From Ephemerocybe angulata (Eukaryota; Basidiomycota; Agaricomycetes; Agaricales; Psathyrellaceae): DNA of 64,000 bases. The notes below the pieces were generated by a model. That model had not been told where the DNA came from. It made no database searches and was given only the letters and a program-made list of their open reading frames with translations. Shown here in pieces: positions 1 through 11,333 of this stretch (position 1 is its first letter; the number at the start of each line of letters is the position of its first letter). The stretch is taken from assembly GCA_013368325.1 (NCBI GenBank), contig JAACJK010000175.1:124001-188000 (forward strand). Reading direction: 5' to 3'. The position numbers and the translations under genes were made by a program.

Positions 1-1471
1 TGCCTTTTCAAGATCCAAGCGACGGTTATGTACTTACTTGAAGGTACCGGTGTTCAAGTTGTTGTTGGAAGTTGTTGGATGCTAATCAAGTTGAACAAAC
101 TAGACGTGTTGTTCATCCATCCAAATCTCCCTCGTCTTTAGTCAACCTGCCTGAGGATTCGGGAATGCATCTCCAGATTCTGACCACTCCATCATTCCGG
201 TTTCCAGTGCATGGTCGGTTCTCTTGAACCGTCAATATCCGAGTGGTTCCTCGGCAATACAATACTCAGAGGCCCCGCTCGCGGCATCGTTGCATATAGA
301 TCGAGCAAGCCTGTTGTGGTCGAGTTCGTTGCCGGTGAAGTCATTGCAGAGGTTCGTCCACCCTGGTGTTTGGCTGTTTCGCGGTTTTAATGTGATAACG
401 ATACACTCGTTCAAACAGCCTCTCCCTTTCTCGATTTCCAGAATAAAAGTCGCTTAGACTGCCTCCCTTAATTCCTCTCGAAAGCAGAAGGTGTTCGCAA
501 TTTTGAATGGTTTTGCACTGGTCTCATCAACCTGCTACGCTGTCCTGGTCCAAGTTTGCGACAACTCCCGGAAGCGGGCGAACCTCTCAGGTCTGTCTTC
601 GTCGATAGGGAATGGCCGAAGTTCATGCAGCGCTCGCTAGAACGACCTGGAAAAGACCCTGCTCCTCCCCAGTTGGGCCGTTCAGAGACTTCGAGCTGGT
701 GCATGTTGCTCAGACGACTTCTGGACACTCTAGTGTCAGACAAGTGCCCAGAGAACGCCGTGATGCCGTTCCAGCAGGTGTTCTGGTGTAACCTCAACAC
801 TGGCCGGTCGCCAGTTGCCTTGACAGCCCGTGTTTCTCTTGACAACTCAAGTTGGATCGGCTGGCCCCAGCGCTAGTAACCGAATCTTGAAAATTTGAAG
901 GGATAAATGGGTCTGTCGGTCATTGGGTGACTCTGAGGTCTGTCACAGTCTCCTGGATGAATGGTGAACTTTCCTCGACCAATCTCGGCCGCACGCACTA
1001 CCCTTCGTCCATCAACTCAGTGAGCTTCAAGTTGAGTGGTAGCCCCCTTATTATTGCTATTGACTCTGGTCCTACAAGCTTTCCGGGATAGCTTCCATCG
1101 TTCAGCATATAAACCGATAATCAACTTCACTGCCATAACGACTGTCAGACTATGTGTCAGAATGACTTGGACACTGTAGGTATTGCAACACTCTGCCCTT
1201 CGAGGTAACTATATGATCATCATCGTCACGGTGTTCCGTCGATTAGGACCCTAACCTGTCCTGTCCTTATAGATTGCTTCGTTTTCGAGGCTCATCCTAA
1301 CACAAACTTTCTCCCTTATCTCTGATACCGTGTCGAAGTCCACTGTCGCCATTCAAACCGACCGAACTTCCATAACCACGGCAGACGTATTTTCTGGTGA
1401 GAATATTGGCTATGTTTCGCCGAGTCGTAGGGTGTTGAATCTTCTGTTGAATCCCTCAGCTCCGACTCAAT
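1..1471. other. 5' flank of the Plavaka element, no gene recognised
   Basis: Only short overlapping open frames occur here (for example 556-876 on plus and 468-845 on minus) and neither resembles a family I know. The stretch lies directly upstream of the transposase and may hold its left end and promoter. I looked for a terminal inverted repeat matching the sequence after 6770 and found none by eye. Confidence 0.4.
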
Positions 1472-4400
1472 ATGGAAGACGAGTTCACCAATCAGCTCCT
1501 ACTCGCAATGGAAGCCGATTTTGCTATGGGCGAACCCCATCAACATCATCCTTCGTCAAACACTCTCTATTCTTGTTCCACTTGTGGGAAGGAGTACACA
1601 GTAGCAAGATATCTCGACGCGCATGAACGGACATGTGTGTCAAGCAAGCGCAATCTCTCCGACCTTCTTGAAGAAGCCAACCGGCTCTGGGAAGCAAGAA
1701 AGCGCCGTAAACTCAACAACATAGACGCATCTCAGGTTTGGAAAAATATGTAGGTTGTTGATCCAGAATCGAGCTTGACGAACTTTCTCGCAGGAGTCTA
1801 CCTTCCCTAGTACCAGCGGGCCTTACCATCAGAATCCTGAAGCGCCAGAAGTGAGTTAAGGGAATGTGCATGTCAAAATCACTGGCGTGAGCTTACCCCG
1901 CTGTAGGATGATATCACGCCCCTCCCAGTCAGCGATGAGAACGATAGCGCCCTGATACTCTCGCAAAACAGTTTTGCAGAACCTGTGGCATCAGGTAGTC
2001 GTTTGGTGAGTGTCGGGTCTCGACATCTTACATCAGTCAATGACTCAACTGCGCCGTACAGCCGAATGAATCTATCGCACCAAATATCATGGAGAATGCG
2101 GCTTCCCCTGTGGCATCAGGTAGTCGGCTGGTGAGTGTTGGGTCTCGACGTTCCGACGTCTACCTTCGGTCAATTACTCAACAGCACCTTACAGCCGAAT
2201 GAATCCCTAGCAGCACATATTGCGGTGAGTGCTACGGCTTCACGTATGTGCCCTCTTCGACGCATACTAAACGAGCGCAGGAGCCCACCGAAAATGCGAA
2301 CGAAAGTGGGACTAACGGGATCCTGACTCAAAATATAACTGCAGACCCTGTAGGCGTTGCCTTTCATCAGCTTAGGGTAGACTACTTATATGTCCCAAAC
2401 AGGAGGATGCGACTGCCTTTCGCCTTTCTGTTCGCAAGGGAAAACGGCCTCAGATCGCATCCAGGCGACGCAAGCAGGATGAACAACACGTATCCGGCTT
2501 CCCCAGTGCGCTAGCCTCAGCTACCACCGCCGCGGCTCAGCATTCTACAGAGCCATTCTTTCTCAGCAGCGCCCAGCTTGAAGCTTTAGGGCTTCCAGGA
2601 GCAAACCTCATGGTGAGTACCCCGCCTGGAGGCATGTAGAGTACGGCTAATATCAAATTTATGAATTTAGGACCTATTTGCACCCCAACATGGGAATCAA
2701 GTCGCCGAGGGGCCCACTCATGGTCTGAGTGCTGAATTTGAATTAAACGGTACAGTACGTCTCGCCTTCTTGCCTATGCTGGTGGGTGAGCCTACGCTGA
2801 CTTCTCCATGATTTAGGTATCGCCTCCACAACACGTAACGGAGGAATATGGACAATCTGGTCCACTCCATGTGGCTGGTGTATCGATGGCTCATTCGGCT
2901 AGTAACGCAGGTGAGAGCGCTTTCCATAACCGAGTTGGGGGTCGCCAGATTTAACGAAGGTGTATATCGCTGCAGTAAATGAGCCAGGCTTGCCCGTCTC
3001 ATTGCCAGTAACACAGAGCGCCTCCGCGTCTCTGCTAGAGCCATTTAAATCACCCTGGAGCCTCTTCAATGTCCAGAGGCAGTACATGATGCCCATAGGC
3101 GGCAAGCTTAGTCACGATCCTGAACAGGGTCTTACCCTGAAAGACCTCAGCGATCGCAAAATGGCTGCAGTACCCACCCCCACCAGTCCCAGACGAAGAG
3201 GAATACTCTCGGCCCAGCCCTACGGACCCTTCCCTAACAAGTCATCTTTCGAGCTTGCCGATTGGTTTTGGAACTCAAACGGGAAGTCGTTTCTCGAGTT
3301 CAAGAAACTGATTGACTTGTTCAAACAGCCGGACTTCCAGATATCCGACACAACTCATATAGATTGGTCGAAGAAGTTTCAGGAGCTCGGTTCCAACAAG
3401 GACGACCTCCCCTCTGATGTTGGCCCTGGAGCCTGGATTGAAGACGACGGCTGGAGAACATCCAAGATTCGGATAGAAGTCCCCTTTCATAATCGTGCAC
3501 CGGTCAAAACAAGCCGCGGAGTCAAATTGTACACTGTAGGAGAGCTTCGCCACCGGAGTATCGTGTCAGTCATCAAGGAGAAGGTCGCCAATTCATTCGA
3601 CGCACGGGAATTCCACTATACCCCTTACAAAGCTTCATGGAAGCCAACTGAAGCATCTCCCGAGATCGAACTATATGGAGAGATGTACGCTTCTCGTGCA
3701 TTTCGTGAGGCCCACGAGGAGATCCAGAACCTTCCCCGAACAAGCGAAAATGCTGGTTTGGAGAGGGTGGTACTCGGATTGATGTTTTCCTCCGACTCCA
3801 CCCACCTGACAAACTTCACTGATGCTTCATTATGGCCCTGCTACATGATGTTCGGAAATGAGTCGAAACGTCGTCGGAATCAACCAAATGAGCGCCTGTG
3901 TCACCATATTGCATATTTCCAGAAGGTGAGTCAGACTTTCTCTCCCAAACTTTAACTGACCTGATATACCACCTTTCTCAGCTATCCGACAACTTCAAGG
4001 ATTACATGAAGGACCGGAATGGTGGCAAAGTGCCGAGTGACGCACTCATGAAGCTATGCAATCGGGAAGCATTTCACCAGCAATGGATGATCCTCCTTGA
4101 CCACGAGTTACGCGACGCTATGGAGAATGGCATCGTCTTGATGTGTCCGGATGGGCAAAAAAGAATCTTCTACCCGCGAATCCTCACGTATTCCGCCGAT
4201 TATCCAGAGAAGTAAGTCAGCTTTCTCCCCGCCCTCTTAACGGTTCAGCTTACCATTCATGAAGAATCCTCGTAGCTGGCCTTCGTAACAACGGCCTGTG
4301 TCCCTGCCACCGGTGCCTTGTCAAGAAGGACGCTATAGTCATGATGGGTTCTCCAGAGGACAAGGAACGCCGAGACGAGCGAAGGGACGAGACGAGCCAG

Positions 4401-6770
4401 AGACTAATGGTAACCAAGGCTAGAGAAGTGATATATAAGGATGGGTATGCCGTGGATAACGATACACACGTAGAGAAGATTTTGAAGCCGACTTCATTAA
4501 ATGTTGTTGAGGTTCGTATCATTCTCCATGTCGCTACAAAAGGCTTACATATTGTCCTGTTAGAATGGCTTCTCGAACGTGCTAGAGTCTTACTCATTCG
4601 ATCTGATACCGACCATCGTGGTGGACCTCATGCACGAGTTTGAGATAGGGGTTTGGAAGCGCCTTTTTATCCATCTTCTACGGCTGCTCGATGCATTTAC
4701 CGTGACCCGAACTGGGCCCACGCTTACTGCAGAGCTGGATGCACGGTGAGTTATGTTGTTTGCGTGAGAGTACCTTACCGACGTTGAAGCTATCTAAGGT
4801 TTCGCTCGATTCCGAGCTTCGGGCGCGACGGAATTAGGAAGTTCGGGAAAAACGCTTCTGGAATGAAAAGGAGGGCCGCCCGAGATTTCGAAGATCTCCT
4901 CCAGGTACGCATTGAATCAATTTGGTTCCTTTGCTGACTGCGGTGTAGTGTTCTATCACAGCTTTTGAATCGCTACTTCCCGAGCCGCACAACACGTCCC
5001 TCATGAAGCTGTTATACATATGCGCGCAGTGGCATGCTCTGGCAAAGCTGCGACTTCATAATGATCTCACCCTCAACCTGTTGGACTATACAACAACACT
5101 CCTTGGGGCTCAAATGAGGGCGTTTGACCAAGATACTTGTGCAAAGGTCCCTACCTTGGAACTCAAGAAGGAGGCCGAGGCCCGAGCTCGGAAAGAGGGG
5201 AGCGCCTCCAAGAGTTCTGTGGGCTCGACGTCGCGGAGACCCGCCTCGTTGGATATGTATACTATCAAATTTCATTACCTCGGGGATTACGTCGCCTCTA
5301 TTCGCCATTTTGGTACCACTGATTCATACACTACCGAGATTGTAAGTTCGTTCGAACTTATCTGGAGAGCTAACTTGCTAATTTATGGTACTACTACAGG
5401 GAGAGCTGTGCCATCGTCTGCCTAAGCAGTGGTACCCACGAACGGACAGGAGAGAGTATGAAGGTCAAATGGCTCAAATCGAGCGTCGACAAGCACGATT
5501 GGCCCGCATCAGGGCGGAACTCGAGGCGAGGCGTATAGCCGAATCCAGCGATGGAGGGGAGTCACCTCTTCCCGAGCCTTCTCTCGACGTGGACTACAGA
5601 GTTGGGCAGGGCTCCGATGAAATCTTCGATCTTCACAGGATGTTCATGATGACCCCGGGAGAGCCTCAAAACGATTTGTATCTGCATGTACGTCCAAGTT
5701 CTGACCTATGTGCTGCCGTTACTCAACTTCAGCAATCAATATAGAACTTCATGCCCAAGTTGAAGCAGTACCTCTTACCACTCGTTGTGGAATACCTCGG
5801 CTTCGATCCGGAAGAGTCCAACGACTTTGCTTGGGAGTCCATCAGCATCCAAGGCGATCGATTATATCACCACAAGATTATGCGGACGGACTACACAACG
5901 TACGACCTGCGAAGAAGCGAGGATATCACCCATGTGGACACTCCTCAGTCCAACGTCATGCTGCTCAATGCAGCTTACAGCGCGAATTCACAAGGCGCAC
6001 AACCCGAGCACCCATATCGATATGCCAAAGTCCTAGGTGTTTTCCATGCTCATGTCGCTTATGTGGGCGCACTTCCTGATGGTACACGATATCATGACTT
6101 CCAGCGGCACGAGTTCCTGTGGGTACGATGGTACGAAGTGATTTCCGAGACAATTGGAGACTTCATGCTTGACCGTCTACGGTTCTGTCCCTTGAATTCT
6201 CCTAATGCAGTGCAGTTCATCGAGCCAGCCGATGTACTTCGGGCTGTTCACATTGTCCCGCGCTTCTCTCAAGGGAAGGTTGAGGAACCAGAAGTGAAGT
6301 CACGTTGGATTAACAACGACACACACCCATGGAATGAATATTGTCTAAACAAGTCAGTAAACAAACTTCTTATCTGAAGGATGAGAATTGATACACTCTA
6401 GTACAGGTTCGCAGACCGGGACTTATTCATGAGGTACCAATACGGAATGTCGGTTGGGCACACCTATATGTACAGTGGGACATTTCCACCCCCAAAGGTC
6501 CCAGAAATCCCACCTACTTTCGACCACCGCACATCGCGTCCTACTACGGCATCCAGCTCTACAACTACAGCCACGCCGATTGAAGCGGCACCTCAAGCGT
6601 CTGGATCCGCCGCTGAGGTGGAGCGGGGGCCAACGAGTCAAGTGGATGCAGAGCTGGATGGACCGGGCTATGACAATGAAGGCGGCCCGCTGGAAGATGA
6701 AGGGTATATTGAGGATTTAGACGATCATGAAGCCGCTCAAGAAGATACCCTGTACGGAGATGTAATCTAG
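1472..6770 (+). CDS. Plavaka-type (CACTA-group) transposase, multi-exon, apparently intact
   Basis: Transposase of a Plavaka DNA transposon of Agaricomycetes. I chose the ATG at 1472 because it opens the exon with a CxxC...HxxxC zinc-finger-like motif (about residues 33-54). Many small exons follow (introns from about 1740, 1854, 2010, 2131, 2223, 2350, 2612, 2760, 2911). The conserved core begins near 3230 and includes ELYGEMY and MFGNESK before about 3930, then YSADYPEK before 4212, DLMHEFEIGVWKRLF near 4622-4670, and FHYLGDYVASIRHFGTTDSY near 5269-5330. The C-terminal exon (6404-6770) is acidic. Joining exons by splice phase gives no internal stop or frameshift in the core. The element may therefore encode a full protein. 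Family assignment is from recognised motifs. Exact N-terminal splice sites are less certain. Confidence 0.85.
1982..2206 (+). repeat. Tandem duplication of an exon end plus intron inside the transposase gene
   Basis: Copy 1 (about 1982-2072) and copy 2 (about 2107-2206) each contain a codon run ending PVASGSRL, the donor GTGAGTGT, an intron, and an acceptor followed by codons for PNES. The period is 125 bp at the left and 133 bp after the intron, so copy 2 has an extra 8 bp inside the intron. Both copies keep usable splice sites and the same reading frame. Confidence 0.8.
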
Positions 6771-7340
6771 TAAAGATGTGTATGGGCCTCAAAATCATAT
6801 ATCTGCTATCATGATGTGGCTTGTTCTCGAAGACTTTCGGAGGCTTCTGCCAGTGGTCTTGGCGGCCGCATCTCTTCCATAGCCATAACCATTTGGTTGT
6901 GATTCCGTCGGTAGGTCGAATCTTGTTTGGCGATCCTGCTGGTGGCAAACCTGATCCCAACATCGCCGAACCGTTGGTTTGGTTCTGTCAATAGAACGAC
7001 CCTCACACTCCTCCCATCGACGAGTTCATCTACGAGACTCTTCCCTGCCCCATCCAGAACCTCAGCATCGATTCTTGGAACTGCGCTATCTTGGCCCATT
7101 ATCTCTGCTCTGCCGAAAACCCGCTCCTCGAGAAAACCGATCGAAGGGGGTTCGGCGACGCTGCAAGGCTTTCATTTCTAAACGATATCCTCAAAGATTA
7201 TAACGTGTCCAAGGTACGTTTTATCTTCGTTCTAATCTATGATAAAGCAGCGCGTCTCCGAGCCGCTCCACGTCCGGGTTGGGCACTGCTTCCTCCTTCG
7301 TAGCGCGCCCCGCCAGCAGGCCCGGTAGCGCCCTCGCTCA
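6771..7340 (+). pseudogene. Degraded coding remnant of unknown origin, 3' of the Plavaka gene
   Basis: A plus-strand frame from about 6900 to 7214 has protein-like composition (FGDPAGGKPDPN, then CSAENPLLEKTDRRGFGD) but is interrupted by an in-frame stop near 6992. It ends at a possible donor (AAGGTACG at 7213). I do not recognise the family. It could be an old host-gene fragment or part of a mobile element. The remaining sequence to 7340 shows nothing supportable. Confidence 0.35.
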
Positions 7341-8004
7341 GCGAGTACTTGCCAGCTGCTACGAAGCGGTTTAGATGTCACACCCCCCGGTTCCCCACCC
7401 TTCTGTCCCGCGTTCTTCCCTTCTCCTGTTCTTTCTTCTTCTCGTCCCGCTCTCTACGAGGCTCCGGCTTACCGTCTCCACCATTTCCTTCCGTTCTATC
7501 TGCTAGGATTAGGAACTCCCCATCTGGACTACCCAACTCAACCTCACAAGTCATTCCCCTCCCGCTGGCATCTCAGCTACTTGGCCACCTCCAATGCGCT
7601 ACCCCTCTTCTCGCGTTCGCCACCAGCCAGCCCTCTTACCGATGTATCTCGGTACCGCCGGTCTCGGGCCTTTGGAAGGACGCGACTCCCCTTACGAGCG
7701 GACTGTTCATGTCTTTGCTGGCCTCCCGTACAACGCTCTGATCTCAACCGTCTCTTGGAGTCGAAGACCGCCATCCACACCTCCCGAGAGTCCCAAGATG
7801 CTATCACCAAAATCCGCCTCCCAGCTGCTGTGCCATCCTCGAAGAAGAAGTCAGCCAAGTCCACCGTCCAGAAACCAACCCAGTCGTGCCTTGCCCCAAA
7901 TTTCCAGATCCCGCCTCTGCCCCAGCCATTGATTTCGAGCGTCCCATCATCCTCAACGAAGCGTGTAAGTTGGAAATCATGGCTTTTCTTAATCTCAATG
8001 TTTA

Positions 8005-8870
8005 CTGTGTCTTTAGAAACTCGACGATATCACCAACTTGAACACTGTCCACCTCGCTTCGTTCACGCACAACAACTCTCTCGACCTATCCCTCGGCGAT
8101 TCAGATAGCGACTCGGACGACAATACCCAGTGCGAGAACCCCAGAAACGTGGTCGCCCTTCCCTCGACTACCTTGACCACTGGCTCACAGTCGAATTTCC
8201 TCGAGGACACGGCCGACCGAGGACTCGCCGCTGCGTAGGCAACGGATGTCAAATCAAGTGGAGGCCCCGCACCGCCGCCCGAGTCCTCGCACATTCTAAG
8301 AAGTGCCTGCTCTTTACACCAGAGCTGAGGCTTCTTGCTGCAAGGCAGAGCGCCGATCTAGCACTTGGGTCGCTCGTCGCTTCCGATCAAGCACGACTGA
8401 AGCTTGCCCCATCGTCGTCCCCCGCTTCCTTGTCTACTCCCCTCACTCCATCATCCAGCATCTCCTCGGTCTCATCGGAAACAATGCTATCTCCAATCAC
8501 GGACGGGTTCAACTGAGGTCCTCGAGGCAACAAGCAGATACAGCACAGCGCTGATCACATCGTCATCAAACTCTTGCGCCGCCCGAGAATTCATCCAGCC
8601 GTCGCCGACCTGCCTGAATGGAAGGAATTATTCCGAGTCTTCAGTCGGACGTACGTCCCAGCGTCCCGCACGAAGCTCTTCGACTCGCAGATTCAATCTG
8701 AGGAAGCCTTCGTCAAGAAGCAGAATGTCGCTCTTCTCAAGAAGGAGAAAAGCCTCAGCCTTTCGTTTGACGGCGGATCGATTCGAAACGGTGGTTTCGT
8801 GGACACCGTCCACGCCACAACTCAAGCGAAGCGGGTGGTCTTGCTGGAGGGCCAAGAGTGACCGACGCCC
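8005..8870 (+). pseudogene. hAT-type transposase remnant (BED finger + DUF659 start), broken
   Basis: A BED-like zinc-finger region sits near 8229-8308 (RCVGNGCQIKW ... HSKKC, Cys-x4-Cys then His-x3-Cys) after a basic-hydrophobic DYLDHWLTVEF stretch typical of basidiomycete hAT transposases. A second frame (8574-8861) carries an N-terminal DUF659-like stretch including PASRTKLFDSQI and LSFDGGSIRNGG, with DTVHATTQAKRVVLLEGQE just before a stop. The two parts are in different frames with stops between, and the catalytic RNase H-like core and hAT C-terminal dimerisation region are missing. I read this as a 5' fragment of a dead element. Introns could explain the first frame change but not the missing three-quarters. 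Confidence 0.65.
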
Positions 8871-10072
8871 TCGCGTATCGAATGACGCCGGCGGTGTATG
8901 ATTTCGGCGACCTGGATTACGGGATTTGGACGGCGGGGACTCGGACAGCTATGGGGTTGATTGAGGATATCGGATCCGCATCACACATCTTAGTCTGCCT
9001 ACTACGCTTCTGCAACAAGGGTCTCCACAGTGGCCTGACTAGAGCTTCAGGCTCTTCAAGGAACTGTATTTTAAATCTTCCATTTATTGCTGCTACCGCC
9101 AGCGGCCAACTCCTTCACCATTAACATCGTGCGGAGTCGGCGTTCGATTGTCGGAGCAACAATTTTAGAAAGGGTGAAAAGCAGAGTGCACCCCTCCTCG
9201 TCCACCCTCATCGCTGCGTCCGTTGACACTTCTCGACTAACCAATTGACCTAGTTGTTTCTCAGCACGGTCAAGGACGATGTAGCCCACGCGCCGACGGC
9301 GGCGGCACCCCTCAGCCGCCCAGCCTCACTCGCACACTGCCAGCCGTACGGGATCCACACCAGGGGCACGTATTCGCCTTTTTTACGTTGTCGTCACGCT
9401 TATGGAAGCCGCCCATGTCACGCTGGATAGAGAGGTGGCCAATTGCACCTTCCTGCATCCATAATCTCGCTTTCGAGACAATGCTCCGCCTGGGGCGCTG
9501 GGAGAGACGGCGCGGTCTGCGTCGTCTGCATCGTTGACAGCGACTTATGGTGCTAGTTCGGCTGGGACTGTGAATGGGAGATGTGACCATCCTGCCCCGC
9601 AGTGTGGGTAGGCACCGAGGCGGTGGATACATCGATTGCATGAGTGCGTCTGTGCATGTGTCCAGTGCCACGTTTGAAAATGTTGGTGTATACTATGTCC
9701 TTTGGGTACAATAGACTGGTTTATGGGCTGCAAAGTACGACTTTATGTCTAGATATGCACGTCCTGAAATGCTGGAGGCCTGAAGAGCAAGGGACTCAAG
9801 TTATGCTGAGGACCAAACGCCACGGGCGCCTATTTTTTGAGCACTGGGGAAGCCGTTGACTTGCACTTTGAAGGCAGTTTGCGGTGGCTATGGAGCAGTG
9901 TTTTCTATCTATTCCAAATGGCAGGAGGTTACTTGAGCTCATTGATAGCAATTTATTTCCGGGCAAGGGTGAAGGGAATGGGAGGCGGAGTTGGAATCCG
10001 TAAGAATACGGGACATATTGCCAGCTCTAATTATAAATATACTGCTGGGCGAAGGCTGTCGTAAAGTTGCTT
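8871..10072. other. Intergenic, no gene recognised
   Basis: Short frames on both strands show no family motif or exon-like structure. The stretch may contain further decayed hAT sequence, but I could not match it. Confidence 0.35.
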
Positions 10073-10183
10073 GACCTTGGTGGTAGCTAGCCTTCAACCA
10101 TTCTACCAGGTGTATAATTCTGGCAAAGCAGGGACAAAGGGATATATCGGTTGACGCTAGGGCAACAGGTCCATCGGACCGGT
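10073..10183 (+). repeat. 111-bp direct repeat, copy A
   Basis: Begins GACCTTGGTGGTAG and ends CATCGGACCGGT. It is identical base for base to 10245-10355. Confidence 0.97.
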
Positions 10184-10244
10184 TACGAGTCCGTAGTAAA
10201 ACGAAGGAATCGTTCTGTTACGGTCCATTTTTTGGAACGCTCTC
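10184..10244. other. 61-bp spacer with imperfect hairpin between the 111-bp repeats
   Basis: Arms at 10189-10204 and 10210-10225 pair at 12 of 16 positions around a 5-nt loop. No coding signal. Confidence 0.6.
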
Positions 10245-10355
10245 GACCTTGGTGGTAGCTAGCCTTCAACCATTCTACCAGGTGTATAATTCTGGCAAAG
10301 CAGGGACAAAGGGATATATCGGTTGACGCTAGGGCAACAGGTCCATCGGACCGGT
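10245..10355 (+). repeat. 111-bp direct repeat, copy B
   Basis: Perfect copy of 10073-10183, offset 172 bp. Perfect identity indicates a recent duplication or one kept identical by conversion. It does not look like rDNA or tRNA to me. Confidence 0.97.
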
Positions 10356-11333
10356 AGCTTTCTGATCATACCTAACTGGTTAAATCAACAACCGGGTAAA
10401 TAAGTGATGTGGAATAGTAGGGAATGGTCCGAATGGATCCATTCGGCGTGTCTGCACGCATACCGTCGTCCAGTCAAGCGACTGCTGTTCGAATCAGCCA
10501 GATTTTCGGAGAGATCGACCAGGGCGCATGCTATGGACCCCAACTTGGTACCTTTCATGCCCCTCTACGCCCATGATACAGGTTCCCCTCGATTGGCACA
10601 TCCTGTATAGTGAAACGCCAGCTCTATGACCTCCCCCAACATTGTCCCCTGCTTCACCATAATTTACGAAATGATCCTGCGAGGACCGGAGCGCACTTGT
10701 GCACATTGGTGTGTCTCTTTTTCTGATCACGGTTGGCCTGCCGAGTTGCATGATGAGAGCATGAGGTGGGAATGCCCAAGTCGATCGCAGGTCAGCGCAC
10801 GGCCTGGATGAATGGAGACGGAGCAAGTGGGGCATTCATGCCAGTATCCTGTATCCTAGTAAACAGAGGTGAATCCCAAGGACAGAGTGGGAGTGATCAG
10901 GAAAGGCCCCGCTTCCTGTCAGAACTGTCATCAGATACCGGAATTCATGTGCAGAAAATAGCTGGCGACTGGGCAGCCCGCTGCAGCTTGACGCAGACCT
11001 CCTGGGTCCTGCAGAGAGCGAATGCAGGACGAAATGCAGGCGGGAGGTCCATGCGAGCAGAGGACAAAAGGGAGATGGCGGGGAAGGGCGGCGGAGGCCC
11101 AAAGGGGCAGTGTCGTGCGGGCGACGGCATGGCAACGGGCACGTGTGGGGGCTTGGCGTGATGGATCTTGTTCAGTTTGGCTTGTGAGTTGTGAGCTAGC
11201 TTTTCTTCCTTCCCCTTCACCCTCCCGCCATCGCGTACAGCGACGAGGCTCCGCCCCGTGCCCAGCGTCTTTATCTTCGACACCACGTTCTTTTCTCACC
11301 ACTCTCTTTGCGACTTCGTCAACGTTTACAATC
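10356..11333. other. Upstream region of the 11334 gene, no gene recognised
   Basis: The frames here are incidental. The last 150 bases are pyrimidine-rich (for example 11288-11315), as is common ahead of fungal start codons. No clear TATA box. Confidence 0.4.

Noticed and set aside
1..1471. Left terminal inverted repeat of the Plavaka element
   Set aside because: I compared this stretch with 6770-7400 by eye and found no convincing inverted match.
10073..10355. Possibility that the 111-bp repeat is rDNA or a tRNA
   Set aside because: The first 14 bases resemble a fungal 28S stretch, but the rest does not. No tRNA arm pattern or B-box fits.
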